Positions 7,274-17,297 are shown, counted from the first letter of the stretch. The stretch: 64,000 nucleotides of DNA from Variovorax ginsengisoli (GCF_030811835.1 NZ_JAUSRO010000004.1:1-64000), one strand, 5' to 3'. The notes: generated by a model not told the origin, from the sequence alone. Numbers and translations are program-made.

Positions 7274-9709
7274 ATGCCCAAATCACGCAAGTCCGCCGGG
7301 AGCGCTTCGTCGCTTGCCGTCAATTCCGCGAAGGCCGCCAGCCGCAACACCGACAGTGGTCCCGCACATCCCGCGCCGCCGGGCACCGTGCCGGGCGACC
7401 TGCCGGCGCAAAAGGCCGCGGACACCCAGGCGCTCGCAGCCGGCATGCCTGCCAACACCAACAAGCCGCTCGAACACGGCATCGACAACGCCAAGGCCGC
7501 TCCGCAAGGCCTGACAGTCGAGCCGCCGTCGGCCTTGCCGGGTGGCAGCACGCTGTCCGAGCACAACGCCTCGGCAAAGACGGGCGGCGTGGCCGCTCCG
7601 GGCATCAATCCTGCCAGCGCGCCGCTGGACCGCGTGCGCGTCGATTCGGCGGGCCAGCGTCTCACGACCAACCAGGGCGTACCGGTTGCCGACAACCAGA
7701 ATTCGTTGAAGGCCGGCGTTCGCGGACCGGTGCTGCTCGAAGACTTCATCCTGCGCGAGAAGATCACGCACTTCGACCATGAACGCATTCCGGAGCGCAT
7801 CGTGCATGCCCGAGGATCGGGCGCGCATGGATTCTTCGAATGCTATGAACCGCTGACGAAATACACCAAGGCCGACCTTTTCAACGAAGCCGGCAAGATC
7901 ACGCCGGTGTTCGTGCGTTTCTCCACCGTCGCCGGGGAGCGCGGTTCCAAGGACACGGCGCGCGATGTGCGTGGCTTTGCCGTCAAGTTCTATACGCAGG
8001 AAGGCAACTGGGACCTGGTGGGCAACAACATGCCCGTCTTCTTCATCCAGGACGCGATCAAGTTCCCCGACCTGATCCATGCCGTCAAGCCCGAGCCGCA
8101 CCACGGCATGCCGCAGGCCGCGTCCGCGCACGATACCTTCTGGGACTTCGCCTCGCTGATGCCCGAGTCGACCCACATGCTGATGTGGCAGATGAGCGAC
8201 CGTGCGATTCCGCGAAGCTACCGCATGATGCAGGGCTTCGGCGTGCACACCTTCCGCCTGGTGAACGAGGCGGGTGAATCGGTGTTCGTGAAGTTCCATT
8301 GGCAGCCCAAGCTGGGCACGCATTCGATGGTCTGGGACGAGGCGGTGAAGATCTCCGGCGCCGACCCGGACTTCCATCGCCGGGATCTGTGGGAAGCCAT
8401 CGATTCGGGTGAATACCCCGAATGGGAACTGGGGCTGCAGATCTTCACCGAAGCGCAGGCCGAGGCGTTCAGCTTCGACGTGCTCGACGCTACCAAGCTG
8501 ATTCCCGAGGAACTGGTGCCGGTGCAGATCGTGGGCCGTATGGTGCTCAACCGCAACCCGGACAACTTCTTTGCAGAGACCGAACAGGTGGCGTTCTGTA
8601 CCGCGCACATCGTGCCGGGCATGGATTTCAGCAACGATCCGCTGCTTGCCGGACGCATCCACTCGTACGTGGACACCCAGATCAGCCGGCTCGGTGGACC
8701 GAACTTCCATGAACTGCCGATCAACGCGCCCATCGCGCCGGTGCACAACAACCAGCGCGACGGCATGCACCGGCAGGCCATTCCGCGCGGTCGCGTCGCG
8801 TACGAGCCGAATTCGCTCGCCGGCGGTTGCCCGTTCCAGGCCGGCGCGGCCCAGGGCTTTCAGAGCGTGGCACGGCGCATGGATGCGAAAGAGGCCAGCG
8901 ACAAGGTCCGTGGCAAGCCGGAAAAATTTGCCGACCACTACACGCAGGCCGCCCTTTTCTACGAAAGCCAGACGCCGGCCGAGCAGGCACACATCGCTGC
9001 GGCCTTTCGCTTCGAACTGTCGAAGGTCACAGTGCCCGCCGTGCGCGAGCGGGTGGTCGCCACACTGGTGAATGCCTCCCCGGCCTTGGCAGCGCAGGTT
9101 GCCGAAGGCCTGGGAATTGAGGTGCCTGCGGCGTTGCCGTTGGCACTGGAGACGCCTGTTTCGCCCGAAGTCAAGAGCTCGCCCGCACTGTCGCTCACGG
9201 CGCGACCGGGCGACGGCGGAATCCGAACTCGCAAGGTGGCCATCCTGGTCGCCCATGGCGCCGAGGGCACCAGCATCGCTGCGCTGCAGGCGGCATTGCT
9301 CGAGGGCGGCGCGGTACCTCGCCTTGTGGGGTCGCGCCTGGGAAGTTTTTCGGCTGAAGGGGGCGAATTGCTCGAGGTCGATGCAACGATGGAAAACAGC
9401 CCTGGCTTCCTGTTCGACGCGCTGGTGCTTCCCGACGGCGTGGCCGCCGCCGAGGCACTGGCCCGGGATGGGCATACCGCGGAGTTCCTGAAAGACCAAT
9501 ATCGCCACGGCAAAACCATTCTCGCGATGGGCGCGTCGCAGGGGCTGCTTGGCGATGCGGGCATTCCGCTCACCCTGCCTGATGGTTCAGCCGATCCGGG
9601 ACTGATTCTCACCGACGCCGTCGGTGTAGCTTCTGCAGTGCCCTCCTTCATTGCAGCGGTGGGCGGCCCGCGCCACAGCGCACGCGAAACGGACCCACCC
9701 CGGGTCTGA
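7274..9709 (+). CDS. katE: Large-subunit monofunctional catalase (HPII type)
   Basis: 811 residues, the length of clade 2 large catalases. It decomposes hydrogen peroxide in the cytoplasm. The first 110 residues are a low-complexity extension. The core shows the distal His178 in [12 protein letters not shown], the GNN motif at about 250-252 in [13 protein letters not shown], and the proximal heme ligand Tyr465 in RIHSYVDTQ. Residues from about 655 on form the class I amidotransferase/DJ-1-like C-terminal domain typical of HPII ([31 protein letters not shown]). The gene stands alone behind a terminator and the 357-bp region holding two inverted repeats, so it is probably regulated on its own. 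The start ATG is followed by a basic leader; no strong SD is seen. Confidence 0.96.
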   Translation: MPKSRKSAGSASSLAVNSAKAASRNTDSGPAHPAPPGTVPGDLPAQKAADTQALAAGMPANTNKPLEHGIDNAKAAPQGLTVEPPSALPGGSTLSEHNASAKTGGVAAPGINPASAPLDRVRVDSAGQRLTTNQGVPVADNQNSLKAGVRGPVLLEDFILREKITHFDHERIPERIVHARGSGAHGFFECYEPLTKYTKADLFNEAGKITPVFVRFSTVAGERGSKDTARDVRGFAVKFYTQEGNWDLVGNNMPVFFIQDAIKFPDLIHAVKPEPHHGMPQAASAHDTFWDFASLMPESTHMLMWQMSDRAIPRSYRMMQGFGVHTFRLVNEAGESVFVKFHWQPKLGTHSMVWDEAVKISGADPDFHRRDLWEAIDSGEYPEWELGLQIFTEAQAEAFSFDVLDATKLIPEELVPVQIVGRMVLNRNPDNFFAETEQVAFCTAHIVPGMDFSNDPLLAGRIHSYVDTQISRLGGPNFHELPINAPIAPVHNNQRDGMHRQAIPRGRVAYEPNSLAGGCPFQAGAAQGFQSVARRMDAKEASDKVRGKPEKFADHYTQAALFYESQTPAEQAHIAAAFRFELSKVTVPAVRERVVATLVNASPALAAQVAEGLGIEVPAALPLALETPVSPEVKSSPALSLTARPGDGGIRTRKVAILVAHGAEGTSIAALQAALLEGGAVPRLVGSRLGSFSAEGGELLEVDATMENSPGFLFDALVLPDGVAAAEALARDGHTAEFLKDQYRHGKTILAMGASQGLLGDAGIPLTLPDGSADPGLILTDAVGVASAVPSFIAAVGGPRHSARETDPPRV

Positions 9710-9726
9710 GTCCGGCGTTTGCGTGA

Positions 9727-9747
9727 GCCCGGGCGCATCCCCCGGGC
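9727..9747 (+). terminator. GC-rich hairpin after katE, possible terminator
   Basis: A perfect 7-bp stem GCCCGGG / CCCGGGC around a 7-base loop lies 18 bp after the katE stop. It has no T tract, so it may stabilise the mRNA 3' end or support factor-dependent termination rather than be an intrinsic terminator. Confidence 0.4.
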
Positions 9748-9904
9748 CACTGCGGCAGCACGCGAGAGGATGTGAGAGGGATGAAATGGGCGGGCGTGGG
9801 ACCCCAGGGCAGGAACGAGTCGGAAGGGCCGGCTGAACTGATAGATTCAGCCCTTTCCTGCGGCCGCCCGGTCGCTCCATTCCTTTCGTCTTATTGCATC
9901 GTTC

Positions 9905-11839
9905 ATGTTCCAGAGTGCCGGACGCGCGAGATTTATGCTGCTGCTCGCGCTGCTGGCGCTCGTCTTGCTCGCAGCGCCTCAGCGTCTGCCGTCGAGCGTA
10001 CCTGCGCACTTCACCAGCGCGGACACGCTCATCGAAGACGGCGACGACTTCGCCCCAGCGCCTTATTTGCTGGACCCTGACAGTCTGGCGGGAGGCTGGA
10101 CGCCGGTCGCGCTGCCTCACGTGATGCACCGGCCCGCGCTCAACCCTACGCGGTCGGCCGCATTGAACGGTGCAACCAGCGTCGTGAACTGGTATCGGCT
10201 CCAGATTCCGCCGCTGGCGCGCGAGACCGCGCAGCGCTATATCTATATCCCGAGGGTGAAGGCCGATGGGCGGGTTGCTGTCTATGGCGACAGTCGGCTG
10301 CTATACCAGTCAAACTCCAGCTTGATCTGGAATGGTTGGAACCAGCCACTACGAATCCTCTTGACCGAGGGGCGCGACGCACCCATGCCTGCCATCATCT
10401 TCATTCGCATCGAGCGTCCGGTGTGGGCCCAGGGTGCGTTGTCCACCGTCTGGCTGGGCACCGACGAGGCCATTGGCTGGCGGTATCGCATGCGCACCTT
10501 GCTGCAGGTGCAGCTCCCCTACATGGCGAGCGTCGCCTTCCTCGCAGTCGGGCTGTTTTCCCTGGCCGTGCGCATTCGGCTGGGCAAGGGGTCGCTGTAC
10601 ATGGTGTTCTTCCTGATCACCGTCGCTGCCTACATCCGGTCCATTCACTATTACGTCGGCCAGGAGAAACTGATCCTCTCTGACGAGTGGTTCCTGTGGC
10701 TGACCGTCAGCTCGCTGTTCTGGCTGATCGGCCTGTCGCATTTCTTCTCGCAGCGGCTGCACCGCCAGCCCCGTCCGCTGCTGAGCAAGGTCACCATTGG
10801 CGTCTGCGGCACGCTGACCGTCATCACGCTGCCCGACTTGATGCCCACTTTGGGTCTGCCCAGCATCGCCGGGCTCACGCCGATTGCCTACCTCCTGGGC
10901 ATCGGGCTCATGCCCGCCATCGTCTACTGCGGCTACGTGAGCGCGCGCAAGGTGAAGTCGCTCGATGGCGTGCTCGTCGCCTGCTGGGGTGCCCTGGCAT
11001 TCATCCTTGGCCTCTTCGACCTGCTGCTTCAGAACAATTTCGTGGGCCCGGAGGCTTTGTATCTGGGTTCCTACGCCAACAACGGGCTGTTCCTGGTGTT
11101 CATGTACATCCTGTTCAGGCGTTACGTTGAAGCGATCGACGATGTCAAACGCACCAATGCCAGCCTGGAGGCCCGGCTGCAGGCGCGCGAGGCGGAGCTG
11201 ACGACCACCCACACGCGCTTGCGGGAAGCGGAGCGTCACCAGACCCTCAGCCGCGAACGGCAGCGCCTGATGCAGGACATGCACGACGGGCTGGGCTCAT
11301 CGCTCATCAGCGCGATCCGTTCGATGGAGCAGGGCGGTCTGAGCGACGTCAAGGTCACGCAGATTCTCAAGGACTGCGTGGACGACCTGAAGCTGGCGAT
11401 CGATTCCATGGAACCGGTCGAAGCCGACCTGTTGCTGCTGCTCGCGACCCTGCGTTTTCGGCTGGAGCCGCGGCTGGAAGGCACCGGTATCGTGTTGCGC
11501 TGGGCGGTCACGCAGATTCCAGAACTGAAATGGCTGGAGCCCAGCTATTCGCTGCACATCCTTCGGATTTTTCAGGAAGCGTTTGCCAACATCCTCAAGC
11601 ACACCCGCGCCAGCGAGATCCACGTGAGCACCGGCGCCCAGGACGGTTGGGTGAGCGTGACCATCGCTGACAACGGCGCGGGCTTCGACACCGCATTGGC
11701 GCTGCGCGACGGCGGCAAGGGGCTGGCCAACCAGATGCGCCGCGCCGAGGCGTTGGGCGGTCAGGTCCTGATCGTGTCGGACGCGGGCGGCACGCGCGTG
11801 ACCTTGCGCCTGCCGGTCGAGCGTCCGGCGCGCGGCTGA
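9905..11839 (+). CDS. 7TM-DISM-type sensor histidine kinase (HisKA_3 / NarL-partner class), orphan
   Basis: 644 residues. A signal-anchor helix (10-25) is followed by about 160 extracytoplasmic residues of beta character, then seven or so membrane helices (about 200-400), a coiled coil (about 405-450), and the kinase. The phosphoacceptor is His460 in DMHDGLGSSL, the HisKA_3 pattern. The ATPase lobe shows the N box (FQEAFANILKHT), G1 (DNGAGFD) and G2 (GGKGLANQMRRAEALGG). The 7TM-DISM family senses extracellular ligands, often carbohydrates or other small molecules. Kinases of this class normally phosphorylate a NarL/LuxR-type regulator, but none is adjacent on either side, so its partner is elsewhere. 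Confidence 0.88.
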   Translation: MFQSAGRARFMLLLALLALVLLAAPQRLPSSVPAHFTSADTLIEDGDDFAPAPYLLDPDSLAGGWTPVALPHVMHRPALNPTRSAALNGATSVVNWYRLQIPPLARETAQRYIYIPRVKADGRVAVYGDSRLLYQSNSSLIWNGWNQPLRILLTEGRDAPMPAIIFIRIERPVWAQGALSTVWLGTDEAIGWRYRMRTLLQVQLPYMASVAFLAVGLFSLAVRIRLGKGSLYMVFFLITVAAYIRSIHYYVGQEKLILSDEWFLWLTVSSLFWLIGLSHFFSQRLHRQPRPLLSKVTIGVCGTLTVITLPDLMPTLGLPSIAGLTPIAYLLGIGLMPAIVYCGYVSARKVKSLDGVLVACWGALAFILGLFDLLLQNNFVGPEALYLGSYANNGLFLVFMYILFRRYVEAIDDVKRTNASLEARLQAREAELTTTHTRLREAERHQTLSRERQRLMQDMHDGLGSSLISAIRSMEQGGLSDVKVTQILKDCVDDLKLAIDSMEPVEADLLLLLATLRFRLEPRLEGTGIVLRWAVTQIPELKWLEPSYSLHILRIFQEAFANILKHTRASEIHVSTGAQDGWVSVTIADNGAGFDTALALRDGGKGLANQMRRAEALGGQVLIVSDAGGTRVTLRLPVERPARG

Positions 11840-11872
11840 GCCGGGCGCACCCGCTGCGTCCGCGCGATCGGC

Positions 11873-13123
11873 TCAGTCGAATCGGCTCGCCAGGAAGGGC
11901 GAAGGGTCGACGAATGGCTTGTCGCCACCGACCAGTTCGGCGACCAGACGTCCGGTGACGGGGCCGAGCGTGAAGCCCTGGTGGGCATGTCCGAAGTTGA
12001 ACCACAGTCCCCGATGGCGCGGCGCCGGTCCCAGCACCGGCTTCATGTCGACCGTGCAGGGACGGGCACCGAGCCAGGGCTCGGCCTCCACCGGCGTTCC
12101 CAGCGCGACCAGCAGTTGGGCGGTCGATCGCTCGGCGCGCTGGAGCTGGACGGGCGTGGGTGTCGCGTCGTGGCGTGCGAACTCCGCACCGGTGGTCAGG
12201 CGCAAGCCGCGCGACATCGGCGCGAGCATCACGCCGCGTTCGGTGTCGAGCATCGGCACCGCCAGGCGCGTGCCACCCTCGTAATGCCGGTGGTAGCCGC
12301 GTTTGACGAACAGCGGCAGGCGGTAGCCGAGCTGGCGCGTCAGCGTGTCGGCCCAAGGGCCGAGTGCCACCACGACGTCTGCGGCTTGCACCGGGCCCTC
12401 CGCCGCGTCGACCGACCAGCCAGCGCCCTGCGGGCGCAGGCTCAGCGCATCGCCGTGCGCGAACTGCCCACCGCGCAGCACGAAGAGCTTGGCGTAGGAC
12501 GCCACCAGATCGCCAGGGTCACGCACGGTCCATGGATCGGTCCAGTGGATCGCGCCCGCCATCGGCAGCTTCAAGCCCGGCTCGGCCGCGGCCAGGGCCA
12601 GGGGCCCCTGCACCACGCAGCCGAGTTCGTGCGTGCTTGCCACGGCACGCGCGTGGGCTGCGGCGGTGTCGAACGCCTGGGCCGAGCGGTAGGCCTGTCG
12701 CCAGCCGTCGCGATGCACCAGATGGCCGGCATCCGCCTGGTCGATCCAGTGGGCATGCGCGTCGATGCTGTGTCTGATCAACGTCGCATAGGCCTGCGCG
12801 ATGGGCTGGTAGCGCGCGGGCGCCGACGCATGCCAGTACCTGAGCAGCCTGGGCGCCAGCGCCGCCATGGCACCCAGGTGGTAGCGCGCATCGTTGCTCA
12901 GGCCGGTGGCCACACGAAAGAGGACGCCCAGGTCGCGGGGGAATGCATAGGGCTCGACGGCTTCGCGCTGGATGATGCCGGCGTTGCCGTAGGAGGTTTC
13001 GCGACCGGGCATCTTGCGGTCGATCAGCGTGACGGCGTGTCCGCGTTCCTGCAGCGCCAGTGCCGTGCTGACGCCCACCATGCCGGCGCCCAGAACGATC
13101 ACTTCATGGCGGTTGGGTGTCAT
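11873..13123 (-). CDS. FAD-dependent oxidoreductase, D-amino acid dehydrogenase (DadA)-like
   Basis: 416 residues starting MTPNRHEVIVLGAGMVGVS: the first strand and the GxGxxG dinucleotide-binding loop of the DAO fold. The C-terminal GHAHQGFTLGPVTGRLVAEL contacts FAD in this family. Such enzymes oxidise D-amino acids or N-methyl amino acids and pass electrons to the respiratory chain. The start at 13123 has AGGAGG 11 bp upstream; an in-frame extension to 13282 is ignored because the fold begins at this Met. It lies downstream of, and on the same strand as, a LysR regulator gene (201 bp between them), which may control it. The substrate is unknown. Confidence 0.85.
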   Translation of the reverse strand: MTPNRHEVIVLGAGMVGVSTALALQERGHAVTLIDRKMPGRETSYGNAGIIQREAVEPYAFPRDLGVLFRVATGLSNDARYHLGAMAALAPRLLRYWHASAPARYQPIAQAYATLIRHSIDAHAHWIDQADAGHLVHRDGWRQAYRSAQAFDTAAAHARAVASTHELGCVVQGPLALAAAEPGLKLPMAGAIHWTDPWTVRDPGDLVASYAKLFVLRGGQFAHGDALSLRPQGAGWSVDAAEGPVQAADVVVALGPWADTLTRQLGYRLPLFVKRGYHRHYEGGTRLAVPMLDTERGVMLAPMSRGLRLTTGAEFARHDATPTPVQLQRAERSTAQLLVALGTPVEAEPWLGARPCTVDMKPVLGPAPRHRGLWFNFGHAHQGFTLGPVTGRLVAELVGGDKPFVDPSPFLASRFD

Positions 13124-13324
13124 GAAGGCGTCGCCTCCTGGCAAGGATGGGGCCGTGGGGGAGGTGTGTGGAGGTGGGTCATGAGGCAAGCGCTGGCCGC
13201 GCAGGAATGCATCGATTGTCGCGCCGGATGCTTGTCGCCGGCGCATGAGCGAAACATCGATATTCGACCGCTCGATTGCCAAACGCGCAATCCATGCCTG
13301 CCTGTTCGAATGGTTTCAGGTCGC

Positions 13325-14236
13325 TCAACCTGCGCGGATCGCCTGCGTGAGAAAGTCGACGAAGGCCCGGCCGGCATCGGGCAGGGGCCGCCCGGCCAGT
13401 GTCTCGACCTCCAGATAGCGTTCGTTCATTTCACGGTCGCGCAGCGGTACCGCCACCAGCGTGCTGGCGAGGAGCCGTGTGCGGATCGACAGCTCGCCGT
13501 AGAACGCGATGCAGTCCGGCGCGGCCGCCACGAAGCTCACGAGCGCATCGGCGTGGTTGCTCGACATGGCCGTGGTGTAGCGCAGTCCCTGCCGGCTGCA
13601 GCTGATGTCGAGCAACTGGCGCACCGAGCTCGACGGATGTGGCAGCGCCAGCGGTGAGGCGACCACCTGGCTGAGCGAGAGCTGGCGTTGGCCCGCCAGT
13701 GGATGCGCGCGCGACATGACCGCCAGGATCGGGCTCGGATGGCGCAATGCGAGCTCGATGCCGCGTTCGGGCACCGAGCTCAAGGTCATGCCCACGTCGG
13801 CCTCGCCATCCCGCACACGGCGTGGAATGTCGGCCTGCGCGCACACGTCCAGGTGGAACTGGATGCCGTGGTAGGTCTTGCGGAAAGCCGCAATCAGCGT
13901 GGGAATGAAGTCGAATGCAAAGCCCTCGGCGCTGGCCACCCGCACGGACCCGCTGCGCAGCCCGCGCAGGGCGGAAATGTCGTTGAGCACGCGTTCGTTG
14001 TCCTGCTGCGCGCGCTTGGCATGCGCGGCGAGCAGCTCTCCCGCGGCGTTGGGCACCATGCCGCGGGCGTGGCGCTCGAACAGTAGCGTGTCCATGTCGC
14101 TTTCCAGGCGCGCCACCTGGCGGCTGACCGCGGAGGGCGCCACGTTGAGCCGGGCTGCGGCCTCCTTGACCGAGCCGGCGCGAACCACTTCCAGGAAGTA
14201 GCGCACCGCAGTGTCCTGCAGGAAATGCGGTGACAT
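13325..14236 (-). CDS. LysR family transcriptional regulator
   Basis: 303 residues. The N-terminal winged helix-turn-helix is evident: FLEVVRAGSVKEAAARLNVAP followed by SAVSRQVARLE and LLFERHARG. The rest is the two-subdomain effector-binding region (GSVRVASAEGFAFDFIP onward). The gene is divergent from a Bug protein-amidase operon, and a palindrome with the T-N11-A form sits in the shared region at 14271-14287, so it most likely controls that operon and possibly the FAD oxidoreductase behind it. Start ATG at 14236 with AGGAAA 5-10 bp upstream; the longer frame to 14653 is rejected because it runs antisense through the Bug gene. Confidence 0.93.
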   Translation of the reverse strand: MSPHFLQDTAVRYFLEVVRAGSVKEAAARLNVAPSAVSRQVARLESDMDTLLFERHARGMVPNAAGELLAAHAKRAQQDNERVLNDISALRGLRSGSVRVASAEGFAFDFIPTLIAAFRKTYHGIQFHLDVCAQADIPRRVRDGEADVGMTLSSVPERGIELALRHPSPILAVMSRAHPLAGQRQLSLSQVVASPLALPHPSSSVRQLLDISCSRQGLRYTTAMSSNHADALVSFVAAAPDCIAFYGELSIRTRLLASTLVAVPLRDREMNERYLEVETLAGRPLPDAGRAFVDFLTQAIRAG

Positions 14237-14270
14237 CAGGTTTCCTCCTGTGCGGTGGTGCGTGTCATGA

Positions 14271-14287
14271 ATTGCTGTTAACGCAAT
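14271..14287. promoter_or_regulatory. Candidate LysR-type operator
   Basis: The 17-bp sequence ATTGC-TGTTAAC-GCAAT is a perfect 5-bp inverted repeat and contains T-N11-A, the LysR-box form. It lies 35 bp upstream of the lysR start and 113 bp upstream of the Bug gene start, the usual place for autoregulation and divergent activation. Confidence 0.55.
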
Positions 14288-14399
14288 CGAAGATTCTAAA
14301 CAATGCGCTTGTGGCACTCCTGGGTGCGTCCTAGGATGCGATGGACCGGGCCGGCGACGCGGCCTCCCATTCCAGGTTCTTGAACTGCAGGAAACACCC

Positions 14400-15383
14400 A
14401 TGACCCTTCTTCGCACTTTGGCCGGCGTGTCGCTGGCTGCAGGTCTGTGCATCTCGGGCGCCGCCGCGCTGGCCGCCGGCACCGACTTCCCGACCCGTCC
14501 CGTGACCCTGGTCATTCCCTTCCCGCCAGGTGGTGCCACGGATGTGCTCGGGCGCGTGATCGCGCAGCGCATGGCCAAGGAGCTCGGCCAGAACATCGTG
14601 GCGGACAACCGCGCTGGCGCCGGCACCCTCATCGGTGCGTCGTACGTGGCCAAATCCGCACCTGACGGCTACACGCTGCTGATGAGTTCGGGCACCACCT
14701 TCACCGTCAATCCGGCCATCCGAAAGAATTTGCCCTATGACCCGGCCCAGAGCTTCGAACCCATCGGCATCGCGGGGCGCACCGGCCTGATCCTGCTGGC
14801 CAACAAGGACGTGCCGGTCGACACCTTCAAGCAGTTCGTCGCGTATGTGAAGGCCTCGCCCGACAAGTACGCCTACGGTTCCTTTGGCAGCGGTACGACG
14901 GCGCACTTTGCCGGCGAGACCATGCTGCGTGCGGCCGGCCTGAAGATGGCCCATGTGCCCTACAAAGGCAGTGCGCCCGCCATGACGGACCTGATGGGCG
15001 GACAGATTCCGTTTGCGGTGGACACGGTGAGCGCTGCCATTCCCCAGTTGGCCAACGGCAAGATCAAGGCCATTGCCGTGACCACTGCCAAGCGCTCGGC
15101 GCTGTTGCCCGGCGTGCCGACGATGGCCGAAAGCGGCTACCCCGACGTCCAGATGGACACCTGGCTGATTGTCGCGGCGCCCAGGGGCCTGCCCGCTGCG
15201 GTCAAGGCGAAACTCGACGCCGCACTGGCTGCAACCATGGCCGATCCGCAGACCCAGGCCAAGCTGGTCGCAATGGGCATGGACCCGTCGTACAGCACGG
15301 GTGCCGCGGCCAGTATGCTGATCGAAAAGGAACTGCCCATCATGCGCGCCGTCGCAGCCCGCTCGAACATCACCGCGGACTGA
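14400..15383 (+). CDS. Bug/TctC family periplasmic solute-binding protein
   Basis: 327 residues. A Sec signal peptide (about 1-25, SLAAGLCISGAAALAAG) precedes the Bug opening FPTRPVTLVIPFPPGGATD. Further landmarks: NRAGAGTLIGA, YAYGSFGSGTTAHFAGE, HVPYKGSAPAMTDLMGGQIPF and GVPTMAESGYPDVQ. It should bind a small organic acid or amide in the periplasm. An amidase gene follows after 25 bp, so I infer that the ligand is an amide or an N-acylated acid that the amidase hydrolyses. SD GCAGGAAA precedes the ATG. Confidence 0.92.
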   Translation: MTLLRTLAGVSLAAGLCISGAAALAAGTDFPTRPVTLVIPFPPGGATDVLGRVIAQRMAKELGQNIVADNRAGAGTLIGASYVAKSAPDGYTLLMSSGTTFTVNPAIRKNLPYDPAQSFEPIGIAGRTGLILLANKDVPVDTFKQFVAYVKASPDKYAYGSFGSGTTAHFAGETMLRAAGLKMAHVPYKGSAPAMTDLMGGQIPFAVDTVSAAIPQLANGKIKAIAVTTAKRSALLPGVPTMAESGYPDVQMDTWLIVAAPRGLPAAVKAKLDAALAATMADPQTQAKLVAMGMDPSYSTGAAASMLIEKELPIMRAVAARSNITAD

Positions 15384-15408
15384 TCGCCGCCCCTTTTTCT
15401 GGAGACAC

Positions 15409-16953
15409 ATGCCTGAATCCATTCATTGCACAACCGGTACGCTCGTCGAGCAATCGGCCGTGACGCTGCGCCGCCTGATCGGCAGCAAGGCGGTATCGCC
15501 GGTGGAACTGCTCGACGCTTGCATTGCGCGTATCGAACAAGTCAACCCTTTCGTCAATGCCGTCACGGCCACCTGCTTCGACCGGGCGCGCACTGAAGCG
15601 CGGGCCGCAGAGGCCGCCGTCATGGCGGGCGAACCCCTTGGCTTGCTGCATGGCCTGCCACTGGGCGTGAAGGACCTGGAGCCGACCGAAGGCCTGCTCA
15701 CGACCTGGGGCTCGGCGCTGTTTCGCAACCATGTGCCGACCGCCGACGTCGAACTGGTGGCGCGGCTGCGCCGTGCCGGTGCCATCGTTGCGGGCAAGAC
15801 CAACGTGCCTGAGATGGGCGCCGGCGCGAATTCGCGCAACGATGTCTGGGGCGCGACCGGCAATCCGTTCAACCCCAACCTGAATGCAGGCGGCTCCTCG
15901 GGCGGATCGGCCGCGGCGCTGGCCTGCGACATGCTGCCGGTGTGCACGGGGTCGGACACGGGCGGTTCGCTGCGCATTCCGGCGGCCAAATGCGGCGTGG
16001 TGGGCTTTCGGCCGTCGCCTGGCGTGGTGCCCAGTGCCCGCAAGCTGCTCGGCTGGACGCCGCTGTCGGTGGTCGGCCCGATGGGCCGGACGGTCGAAGA
16101 TGCCTGCCTGCAACTGGCCGCATCGGCCGGCATGCATGCGGGCGACCCGCTGAGCTATCCGTTGGACGCCTTGTCATTTCTCAAGCCCGCCGAAGTCGAC
16201 CTGAGCGGCCTGCGCGTTGCCTGGACCGAAGACTTCGGCACCTGCGCGGTCGACCACGGTATCCGGGCGACCTTTCGCAGCAAGATCGCCGGCATGCGCC
16301 ATCTGTTCCGACGCTGCGATGAGGTCCAGTTCGATCTCGGCGAGGCCCACCGATGCTTCGACGTCCTGCGTGCCGAGGCCTTTGTCGCGGGCATGCACGC
16401 GGCCTACACGAAAGACCCGGGCAGCCTGGGCCCGAATTCCCGCGCCAACTACGAGATGGGGGCGCGCATGAGCCTGCTCGACAGCGCCTGGGCCCAGGCC
16501 GAGCAGACACGGTTGATCCAGCGCTTTCAGCAGACCTTCGCCGAGTACGACCTGGTGCTGTCGCCGACGACGCCGGTTTCTCCCTTTGCCTGGACGCAGC
16601 TGTACGCGGACACGATCAACGGCGAGAAGCAGGAGAACTATTACCGCTGGCTGGCGCTGACCTACGTCACCACCTTGCTCACCCATCCGGCGCTGTCGCT
16701 GCCCTGCGGTGTCGATCACCAGGGCATGCCATTCGGCTTGCAGATCGTGGGTGGCTTTCGTGCCGACCACCACGTGCTGGGCGCTGCACAGGCGATGGAG
16801 CGGGCCTTTGCCGCCTTGCCTGAACTGCGCAGGCCGCGTCCCGACCTGTCGGCGCTTCGGCCGGCTGAACCGGCGCTGCGCTCGATCGTGACCGCGCCAC
16901 CGCAGGCCGCAGATGGGTTCGCACCCGTCGGCGGCTCGGTTTCTGTCGTCTGA
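15409..16953 (+). CDS. Amidase (amidase signature family)
   Basis: 514 residues with the Ser-cisSer-Lys triad: Lys88 in LGVKDLEPTEG, the cis-Ser in the GGSSGGSAAAL motif (about 162-168) and the nucleophile Ser187 in GSDTGGSLRIPA. These enzymes hydrolyse carboxamides to acid and ammonia. It contains no GatA-specific context (no gatB or gatC nearby), so it is a catabolic amidase, not the tRNA amidotransferase. It follows the Bug gene closely, with a GGAGA site before the ATG. The pair is probably controlled by the divergent LysR protein. Confidence 0.92.
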   Translation: MPESIHCTTGTLVEQSAVTLRRLIGSKAVSPVELLDACIARIEQVNPFVNAVTATCFDRARTEARAAEAAVMAGEPLGLLHGLPLGVKDLEPTEGLLTTWGSALFRNHVPTADVELVARLRRAGAIVAGKTNVPEMGAGANSRNDVWGATGNPFNPNLNAGGSSGGSAAALACDMLPVCTGSDTGGSLRIPAAKCGVVGFRPSPGVVPSARKLLGWTPLSVVGPMGRTVEDACLQLAASAGMHAGDPLSYPLDALSFLKPAEVDLSGLRVAWTEDFGTCAVDHGIRATFRSKIAGMRHLFRRCDEVQFDLGEAHRCFDVLRAEAFVAGMHAAYTKDPGSLGPNSRANYEMGARMSLLDSAWAQAEQTRLIQRFQQTFAEYDLVLSPTTPVSPFAWTQLYADTINGEKQENYYRWLALTYVTTLLTHPALSLPCGVDHQGMPFGLQIVGGFRADHHVLGAAQAMERAFAALPELRRPRPDLSALRPAEPALRSIVTAPPQAADGFAPVGGSVSVV

Positions 16954-16973
16954 CGTTCGAGAAGTTCGGGGGA

Positions 16974-17297
16974 CTAACTTCGCGGCGCGGGTGGGGTCGG
17001 CGGCGGCGTTGGTGGTACGGCGCCTGTGGGCCGGAACATCAGGCGTGGCGGTTCGGCTTCGCAGGTACCGGTGACAGTGTCGCCTCGTGGCGTCGTCACT
17101 GTCACCTGTGCGCCGACGGACGCCGCGCGGCAGACCTCGAAGAATTCGGGTGGCGGCATGTCGTGCCGCCAAGGCGGGGGCGGGCGGTGCGCCATGTCCA
17201 GATCCGGGCCCCGATCTCCGCCATGCGGCGGCGGCAACACCATGCAGCCGGAAAGTGTCGTCGCCAAGGCCAAGCCTGCGGTCATCCAGCGTCTCAT
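16974..17297 (-). CDS. Small proline-rich putative lipoprotein
   Basis: 107 residues starting MRRWMTAGLALATTLSGC, a lipoprotein signal with lipobox LSGC. The mature part is Pro/His/Arg rich (PPPHGG, HRPPPPW) with a short middle region containing two cysteines (FEVCRAAS and GTCEAE) and a Thr/Pro tail. Start choice: AAGGAGA lies 6 bp before this ATG, whereas an upstream in-frame Met at 17318 would place that site inside the coding region. Unknown function; perhaps a periplasmic protein of the DUF type found beside sensor kinases in this group. Confidence 0.65.
   Translation of the reverse strand: MRRWMTAGLALATTLSGCMVLPPPHGGDRGPDLDMAHRPPPPWRHDMPPPEFFEVCRAASVGAQVTVTTPRGDTVTGTCEAEPPRLMFRPTGAVPPTPPPTPPAPRS

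Noticed and set aside
14305-14325. Sigma-54-like TGGCAC box before the Bug gene
   Set aside because: The GG and GC elements have the wrong spacing (11 instead of 10), so it is not a proper sigma-54 promoter.
13325-14653. Extension of the lysR frame to 442 codons
   Set aside because: The added part is antisense to the Bug gene signal peptide; the HTH begins at the ATG at 14236.
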